From contig NZ_JAMZEB010000002.1 of assembly GCF_024172165.1 (NCBI RefSeq), positions 806,001-870,000 on the forward strand: a stretch of 64,000 bases of DNA. The letters are read 5' to 3'. The notes under the pieces were generated by a model. It did no database searches. It was not told the DNA's origin and was given only the letters and a program-made list of their open reading frames with translations. The position numbers and the translations under genes were made by a program. Positions 58,844-64,000 of the stretch are shown one piece after another; position 1 is the stretch's first letter; each line of letters begins with the position of its first letter. This DNA is from Nonomuraea thailandensis. GTDB taxonomy: Bacteria; Actinomycetota; Actinomycetes; Streptosporangiales; Streptosporangiaceae.

Positions 58844-60567
58844 GCCTTCCGCACCCCATGCGGATCACCACCACCGACACGGCCTACCACCTGGACAGCG
58901 GCCACTACCACCTGACCGTCTCGCGCACCGACCCCAGCGCCGAGCTGGTCGGCTGGATGACGCTCAACCTGCTGGCCTCGGTGAACACCAGGGGCGGGCG
59001 CGACGAGACGTACGAGACGCTGCCGCCCGTGCTCGTCGAGCGCGGCAACCAGGTGATCTTCGACTTCCCGCAGCGCACCACCGAGTGGGAGGCCAAGACG
59101 GTCAGGCTGACCTGCACCCCCGAGACGATCGCGCTGGAGGTGCGGGTCGAGGGCGACGGCGTGCTCGGCGACGTGACGCTGATGGGCGGCAGGGCCGTGC
59201 TCAACACCCGCGCGGCCGGCACGTTCCGGTCGGGGATCCACGCGCGCGGCGTCTTCAGCCCCACGCCCGCGCACCCCGTGCGGGTGGTGCGGCCGGTGTC
59301 CGCGCCGGTCGCGCTGACCGTCGTCGGCGACGCCTCGCCCGGCCGCCTGCACGCCGTCTTCTCCCCGCCGCCGCTGGTGCTGGCCTTCTGCAAGGACGAG
59401 CCCGACGGGGCGACCGCCGTCCCGGCCGGCGACTGGCTGGGCGCCTCGGTCCGCGCCGGGATCGCCGAGCTGACCTTCACCGAGCTGACGTACGAGCCGC
59501 TGGACGGCGGCGCGCTGCTGCGCTTCGACTACGAGTGCCGCACCGAGGTGCGCGGCTCGTGGGCCTCGCCCGCCGTGGTGTTCAGGGCCGCGCCCTCGCC
59601 CTGGGAGGCGATCGCCCAGCACCGCGCCGACCTCGTCGAGCACGGCCTGGCCCCGCCGGGCGCTCCCGAGCGCGCCGACTGGTGGAGCCGGCCGATCTTC
59701 TGCGGCTGGGGCGCGCAGTGCGCCAGGGCCGACGGCGTCTCCCCGGTGGAGCTGTCGCGGCGCGACCTGTACGACCAGTGGCTGGCCAGGCTGGAGGAGC
59801 ACGGCATCGTGCCCGGCACGATCGTCATCGACGACCGGTGGCAGCGCACGTACGGCGACTGCGAGCCCGACGAGGCCAAGTGGCCGGAGCTGCGCGAGTG
59901 GATCGCCGGCCGGCACGCCCGCGGCCAGCGCGTGCTGCTGTGGTGGCGCGCCTGGTCGGCCGACGGCCTGCCGCCGGAGGAGTGCGTGGCGGACGCGGGC
60001 GGCCGCCCCGTGGCCGCCGACCCGTCGAACCCCGCCTACCGGCTGCGCGTGCGGGCCATCGTGGAACGGCTCCTGGGCGACCTCGATGCCGACGGCTTCA
60101 AGGTGGACTTCACGCAGTGGTCACCCAGCGGCTCGCACCTGAAGACGTACGGCTCGACCTGGGGGATCGCCCTCCTGCACGAGCTGCTCGCCACCATGTA
60201 CGACGCCGCCAAGCAGGTCAAGCCCGACGCCCTCATGATCACCCACACCCCGCACCCCGCCTTCGCCGACGTCACCGACATGATCAGGCTCAACGACGTG
60301 CTGGAGTACGACGCCCGCGGCGACCTCGTGCCCGCCGTGGACCAGCTCCGCTACCGGCACGCCGTGGCCACGCACGCCATGCCGCACCACCTGATCGACA
60401 CCGACCAGTGGCCCATGCCGAGCCGGGCCGACTGGCTCGCCTACGCGCGGGCCCAGCCCGAGCTCGGCGTGCCCGCCCTGTACTACGTCGAGTCCATCGA
60501 CAACACCGGCGAGCCGATCACCGGCGCGGACCTCGACCAGGTGGCGGCCTGGTGGGGCCTGCGGTGA
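58840..60567 (+). CDS. Glycoside hydrolase with GH36/GH31-like TIM barrel
   Basis: A 575-residue enzyme. The first 270 residues are a beta-rich domain; the barrel (about 285-560) has RPIFCGWGAQCA, GTIVIDDRWQRTYGD near 326, RVLLWWRAW, and DGFKVDFTQW near 420, where the Asp is the expected nucleophile as in clan GH-D and GH31 enzymes. DMIRLNDVLEYDARGD may carry the acid/base. No signal peptide, so it acts in the cytoplasm on imported glycan, probably an alpha-galactoside or alpha-glucoside. Exact family and linkage are uncertain. It overlaps the permease and the oxidoreductase genes. Confidence 0.72.
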   Translation: MSLPHPMRITTTDTAYHLDSGHYHLTVSRTDPSAELVGWMTLNLLASVNTRGGRDETYETLPPVLVERGNQVIFDFPQRTTEWEAKTVRLTCTPETIALEVRVEGDGVLGDVTLMGGRAVLNTRAAGTFRSGIHARGVFSPTPAHPVRVVRPVSAPVALTVVGDASPGRLHAVFSPPPLVLAFCKDEPDGATAVPAGDWLGASVRAGIAELTFTELTYEPLDGGALLRFDYECRTEVRGSWASPAVVFRAAPSPWEAIAQHRADLVEHGLAPPGAPERADWWSRPIFCGWGAQCARADGVSPVELSRRDLYDQWLARLEEHGIVPGTIVIDDRWQRTYGDCEPDEAKWPELREWIAGRHARGQRVLLWWRAWSADGLPPEECVADAGGRPVAADPSNPAYRLRVRAIVERLLGDLDADGFKVDFTQWSPSGSHLKTYGSTWGIALLHELLATMYDAAKQVKPDALMITHTPHPAFADVTDMIRLNDVLEYDARGDLVPAVDQLRYRHAVATHAMPHHLIDTDQWPMPSRADWLAYARAQPELGVPALYYVESIDNTGEPITGADLDQVAAWWGLR

Positions 60568-62066
60568 GACAGGCCGAGGTGGTCGTGTACGGCGCCACCT
60601 CGGCGGGCGTGTGCGCCGCCGTGGCCGCCGCCCGGCGCGGCCTGGACACCGTGCTGCTCGAACCCGGCCGGCACGCCGGCGGCATGACCTCGGGCGGCCT
60701 CGGCTACACCGACGTCGGCGACGCCCGCGTGCTGGGCGGCATGGCCGCCGAGTTCCGCCAGGCGGTCGCCGACGCGTACGGGGTCGCCCCCGGGCACTAC
60801 GCCGGGCCGGAGCCGCACGTCGCCGAGGAGATCTTCCTGTCCTGGCTGGAGCGGGCCGGCGTGGAGGTGGTGTTCGGCGCGCCGCTGGGCGCGGTGGTCA
60901 CCTCGGGCGAGCGCATCGTGTCGGTGGGGGAGCACGCGGCCGGGGTGTTCGTGGACGCCGGCTACGAGGGTGACCTGCTGGCCGCCGCCGGGGTGTCGTA
61001 CCGCGTCGGCAGGGAGGACCGCTCCCTGCACGGGGAGACCTTCGCCGGGCGGCGCGAGGTGGTGCCCGGCATGCACAACTTCCCGCCGTGGATCTCGCCG
61101 TTCCGCGCCGACGGCACGCTGCTGCCGCAGGTCGCCGACGGGCCGATGGCCGAGGTGGGCGCGGGCGACGGCGGCGTCATGTCGTACGGCTACCGCGTCT
61201 GCATGACCACCGCGCCCGACCGGATCCCGTTCGAGCGGCGGCCCGGCTACGACGAGGAGCACTGGGAGCTGGGGCGGCGGCTCTTCCGCCACTGGCGCGA
61301 GCAGGGCGTCGAGCCCCGTGCCGGACGCCTGGTCGGCCTGGAGCCGAACCTGCCCCACGGCAAGTGCGACGGCAACTCGCTCGGGCCGTTCTCGCTCAGC
61401 GTGCTCGACCGCTCGGCCTGGGCCTACCCCGACGCGGACGCCGCCGGGCGCGAGCGCATCCGCCTGCACCACCTCCACCACGCCCAGGACCTGCTGTACT
61501 TCCTCTCCCACGACCCCGAGGTGCCCGCCGCCGTCCGGGCCGAGCTGTCACGGTGGGGGCTGCCGGCCGACGAGTTCGCCGACACCGGGCACCTGCCGCA
61601 CCAGCTCTACGTGCGCGAGGCGCGGCGGATGCTGGGGGACAGGCACCTGACCGAGCACGACCTCCTCCAGGGGCGGCTCCATCCGGACGTGATCGCGATG
61701 GGCTCCTACCACCTGGACATCCGTGAGGTGCAGCGGACGTGGCGGGAGGTGTACGAGCATCCCGATCCGGTGCCCATGGTGGTGACCGAGGGGTACCTGT
61801 CGGTGGGGGTGGCGCCGTACCCGATCCCGTACGGGGCGATCGTGCCGCGGCGGGAGGAGTGCTCGAACCTGGTGGTGCCGGTGTGCGTGTCCGCCTCGCA
61901 CGTGGCGTTCTCCTCCATCCGGATGGAGGTGCAGTACCAGATGCTCGGGCACGCCGCCGGGCTGGCCGCCGCCCAGGCGGCGGGGAGCGGGAAGGGGGTG
62001 CAGGACGTGGACGTGACGGCGCTGCAGGAGGAGCTGCGGGCGGCCGGCCAGGTGCTGTCGCTCTGA
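60564..62066 (+). CDS. FAD-dependent oxidoreductase (FAD_oxidored family)
   Basis: A 500-residue flavoprotein. The N-terminal dinucleotide fold is VVVYGATSAGVCAAVAAARR with GGMTSGGLGYTDVGD directly after, the mark of the PF12831-like family often found in polysaccharide loci. FVDAGYEGDLLAAAGVSYRV and PYPIPYGAIVPRREECSNLV are further family blocks, and SSIRMEVQYQMLGHAAGLAA closes the FAD site. Its substrate is unknown; the coupling to a hydrolase and importer suggests oxidation of a sugar or its aglycone in the cytoplasm. GTG start overlapping the hydrolase stop. Confidence 0.82.
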   Translation: MRQAEVVVYGATSAGVCAAVAAARRGLDTVLLEPGRHAGGMTSGGLGYTDVGDARVLGGMAAEFRQAVADAYGVAPGHYAGPEPHVAEEIFLSWLERAGVEVVFGAPLGAVVTSGERIVSVGEHAAGVFVDAGYEGDLLAAAGVSYRVGREDRSLHGETFAGRREVVPGMHNFPPWISPFRADGTLLPQVADGPMAEVGAGDGGVMSYGYRVCMTTAPDRIPFERRPGYDEEHWELGRRLFRHWREQGVEPRAGRLVGLEPNLPHGKCDGNSLGPFSLSVLDRSAWAYPDADAAGRERIRLHHLHHAQDLLYFLSHDPEVPAAVRAELSRWGLPADEFADTGHLPHQLYVREARRMLGDRHLTEHDLLQGRLHPDVIAMGSYHLDIREVQRTWREVYEHPDPVPMVVTEGYLSVGVAPYPIPYGAIVPRREECSNLVVPVCVSASHVAFSSIRMEVQYQMLGHAAGLAAAQAAGSGKGVQDVDVTALQEELRAAGQVLSL

Positions 62067-62069
62067 CCC

Positions 62070-62131
62070 GCCGCACGGCCCGGGCGGATCAGGACTGCAC
62101 GCCGCACGGCCCGGGCGGATCAGGACTGCAC
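62070..62131. repeat. 31-bp perfect tandem duplication
   Basis: Two identical 31-bp copies starting GCCGCACGGCCCGGGCGGAT follow the oxidoreductase stop. The period is not a multiple of three and the region is non-coding. Confidence 0.95.
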
Positions 62132-62138
62132 GCGGAAA

Positions 62139-62168
62139 GGCCCGGGGCGAGCGCACCCGCCACGGGCC
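62139..62168. terminator. hairpin between convergent genes
   Basis: GGCCCG (62139-62144) pairs with CGGGCC (62163-62168) around an 18-nt GC-rich loop, placed between the oxidoreductase and GH84 stops; it could serve both. Confidence 0.4.
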
Positions 62169-62180
62169 GTCCTGCGGTTT

Positions 62181-63815
62181 TCAGGCGGTGACGCGTTCGA
62201 TGACCTGGCGGGCGAACGGCGGGATCACCTTGCGCAGCACGTTCGCCTCGTGCGTCTCGGCGCGGGCCAGCGCCTCCTCGGCCGCCGCCAGCGTGCCCGC
62301 GCCCGTCAGCAGGCCGAGCGCGGCCAGCCCGGCCGCGCCCATGTCCCTGGCCGCCGACACCCACGGGGCCAGCTCCCTGGCGATCGGCCCCGGCACGCCG
62401 GTCGGCAGCTCCGCCAGCCGGGCCAGCTCGGCGCGCAGCGCCTCGTAGGGCCCGCCCTCCAGCGCGGCCGCGCACAGGGCGGTCAGCGCCGGGCTCTGGT
62501 CAGCGCCCGGCGGCCACGCCGAGCACGCCTCCACCAGCGGCAGCAGCTCCTCGGCGCCCGGCAGCAGCCGGATCGCGCGCCGGTGCGAGCGCGCCGGGTC
62601 GTAGGCCGCCAGGTGCCAGGCGTAGTCGGCCACCGTCGCCAGCGCGATCCGCGAGGCCGCCGCCTCCACCATCGGGTTGGCGGTGATGCCCTCCAGCGGA
62701 ACGTCGTCCAGGTCCGTGGCCCGCCCGGCCAGCGGGCCCAGGAAGACCCTGGAGAAGTCGAAGTCGTTGACCGGGAAGTTGTCCCACAGCGCCACCCGGT
62801 GGCCGTAGGAGGCCGCCGCCGCCGTCATGTCGTAGGCCGAGATCGCGCCCACCACCACGTCGGACCCCGTCCACCAGACCAGCACGTCGGCGGGCAGCTC
62901 GGCCGCCAGCCGGTCACGGTAGGCCGTGCGGGCGGTGCCGGCGTAGTCGGTGGGCACCATGGTCAGCGGCCGGTCGGCGCCGCGGGGTGCGAGGAACCGC
63001 TCGGCGAAGTCGCGGCAGACCGCCGCGTGGGCGCTTGCGCTCGCCCCCTCCGCCGTGCCGTACGCCTCGCGGTCGGGCAGGTGGCTCAGCTCGGGCGGGA
63101 TGTCGTCGAAGAGCAGCGCGAACTCCCTGACGCCCGCCTGCCACACCTGCTCGGCCTTGGCCCGCAGCGCCGCCCGCTCCGCCGGGTCGCTGCAGACCAT
63201 CGACAGGCCGGGGCTGAGCGCGAACACGAACCGCACGTGCCGCGCCGCCGCCTCCGCGACCAGCTCGGCCAGCCGCGCCAGCTCCTCCTGCGGGTACGGC
63301 TCCCGCCACCGCTCCCGGTGGAACGGGTCGTCCTTCGGCGCGTACACGTAGGCGTTCAGCTTGTGCCTGGCGGAGAAGCGCAGGTGGTCCATGCGGTCGG
63401 CGTGGGTCCACGGGGTGCCGTAGAAGCCCTCGATGGTGCCCCGGAGCGGCAGGTCGGGCCAGTCGCGCACGTCCGACTCGGGCACGCACGCCACATGCTC
63501 GGAGCACGGGGCCGCCGCCAGCGCGATGAGGGTCTGCGCCCCGTAGAACGCCCCGGCGGGATCGGCCCCCACGATCGTCACCCGGCCGTCGCCCGCCGTC
63601 AGGGTGTACCCCTCCGGCGGCAACCCGGCGCCGGCGTCGACCCGCACCTTGATGAGCGCCGGAGCGTCCGGCGCCGGCGGGAGTGCCCGGCGCAGCTCGC
63701 CGACGGCACTTCCGGCGGCCGCGTCGCCCTGGACCCCGGCGTCACGAAGCTCGACGTGCGAAATACCGAAAGTGGCCTTTTTCGGACAGGGAACAATCCA
63801 TTCCAGGACCTCCAT
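62181..63815 (-). CDS. GH84 beta-N-acetylglucosaminidase
   Basis: A 544-residue hexosaminidase. An N-terminal GH20b-like domain (to about 115) precedes the barrel with RGTIEGFYGTPWTHADRM near 127, KLNAYVYAPKDDP, and the catalytic pair in LLFDDIP near 236; VWWTGSDVV and LWDNFPVNDF follow, all diagnostic of GH84. These enzymes remove beta-GlcNAc by substrate-assisted catalysis. No signal peptide is present, so it likely acts inside the cell on imported GlcNAc-containing glycans, together with the convergent import cluster. A helical C-terminal domain follows the barrel. Confidence 0.88.
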   Translation of the reverse strand: MEVLEWIVPCPKKATFGISHVELRDAGVQGDAAAGSAVGELRRALPPAPDAPALIKVRVDAGAGLPPEGYTLTAGDGRVTIVGADPAGAFYGAQTLIALAAAPCSEHVACVPESDVRDWPDLPLRGTIEGFYGTPWTHADRMDHLRFSARHKLNAYVYAPKDDPFHRERWREPYPQEELARLAELVAEAAARHVRFVFALSPGLSMVCSDPAERAALRAKAEQVWQAGVREFALLFDDIPPELSHLPDREAYGTAEGASASAHAAVCRDFAERFLAPRGADRPLTMVPTDYAGTARTAYRDRLAAELPADVLVWWTGSDVVVGAISAYDMTAAAASYGHRVALWDNFPVNDFDFSRVFLGPLAGRATDLDDVPLEGITANPMVEAAASRIALATVADYAWHLAAYDPARSHRRAIRLLPGAEELLPLVEACSAWPPGADQSPALTALCAAALEGGPYEALRAELARLAELPTGVPGPIARELAPWVSAARDMGAAGLAALGLLTGAGTLAAAEEALARAETHEANVLRKVIPPFARQVIERVTA

Positions 63816-63833
63816 TGTGGGAACGATACCGGA

Positions 63834-63839
63834 TAGGAT
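63834..63839 (+). promoter_or_regulatory. -10 element of MBL-fold gene
   Basis: TAGGAT with an 8-nt gap to the GTG at 63848; located in the 32-bp gap between divergent genes. Confidence 0.45.
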
Positions 63840-63847
63840 CTGGCCTC

Positions 63848-64000
63848 GTGCTCACGGAAGTAACCGAAGTCGTGCCCGGGGTGCTCCGCGTCGAGGACAC
63901 CTGCCACGTCTACGTCATCAAGGCTCCCGCCCTCCAGGGCGGGGAGCGCACCGGGATCGCCGTCGACTTCGGTTCGGGGCGGGTGCTCGACCTGCTCGAC
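63848..64000 (+). CDS. MBL-fold metallo-hydrolase, N-terminal fragment
   Basis: Only the first 51 residues lie in the window: a GTG start, then VVPGVLRVEDTCHVYVIKAP and GIAVDFGSGRVLDLL, the first two strands of a metallo-beta-lactamase fold, before the HxHxDH motif. The call is provisional because the metal-binding residues are outside. It is divergent from GH84 and probably leaderless. Confidence 0.5.
   Translation, partial: MLTEVTEVVPGVLRVEDTCHVYVIKAPALQGGERTGIAVDFGSGRVLDLLD

Overview
The window is GC-rich throughout (third codon positions almost always G or C), with frequent GTG starts, 4-nt ATGA/GTGA gene overlaps, a subgroup-Ic aspartate aminotransferase, an Scr1-type XRE/DUF5753 regulator, Holin-X/DUF3618 proteins and sugar importers without their own ATPase. 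This points to a filamentous actinomycete, most like Streptosporangiaceae (Nonomuraea-type). That assignment is inferred from gene content, not from a search. No rRNA, tRNA, CRISPR array, insertion sequence or prophage was seen.

Layout. 1-4139: tail of a GT39-type membrane glycosyltransferase, then a ribose-type ABC importer (ATPase, permease, binding lipoprotein). 4178-9875: DUF1266 protein, a small XRE/DUF5753 regulatory locus with a shared GCAATTG motif, an APH-type kinase, a GNAT enzyme and an unusual ROK kinase. 9829-15860: a tightly coupled four-gene acyl-CoA carboxylase / enoyl-CoA hydratase / AtuA operon headed by a possible leaderless 7-codon uORF. 15934-21739: membrane Ser/Thr kinase, GlcD-type flavoenzyme, small membrane protein and aspartate aminotransferase. 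21937-27238: ctaD, a 77-aa protein and frdABCD, with a repeat-built mini-ORF between frdB and frdC. 27361-36305: secreted M6 protease, lipid kinase, SWIM/SNF2 pair and a methyltransferase. 36364-40151: envelope/stress genes (Holin-X, DUF3618, YihY, chagasin-like inhibitor, DUF1838, HIT). 40279-44226: LytS/LytR two-component system with a carboxylate symporter. 44223-45699: a broken phosphonate locus (HD hydrolase, phnD and phnM relics) behind a PHO-box-like sequence. 45729-47883: an IMPase-family phosphatase and two repeat-rich unknowns. 47966-53257: LacI regulator, Cys/Met PLP enzyme and a sugar importer. 53423-55368: a DUF485/ActP acetate uptake pair. 55691-64000: a sugar importer with a clan GH-D/GH31-like hydrolase, an FAD oxidoreductase and a divergent GH84 hexosaminidase, then the start of an MBL-fold protein.

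How it works together. The main theme is nutrient uptake and central carbon use: three ABC sugar systems, two Na+/carboxylate symporters, acyl-CoA carboxylation and fumarate/succinate respiration. The glycan locus at 55691-63815 looks like import followed by cytoplasmic hydrolysis and oxidation, and may be an undescribed pathway.

Two patterns recur. At least ten starts have a TARGNT-like -10 element exactly 6-8 nt upstream with no intervening room for a leader, which suggests leaderless transcripts. Short tandem repeats, mostly with periods divisible by three, sit at gene ends, gene junctions and inside coding regions. Together with the deletion scars in the phosphonate locus they suggest slippage-driven remodelling.
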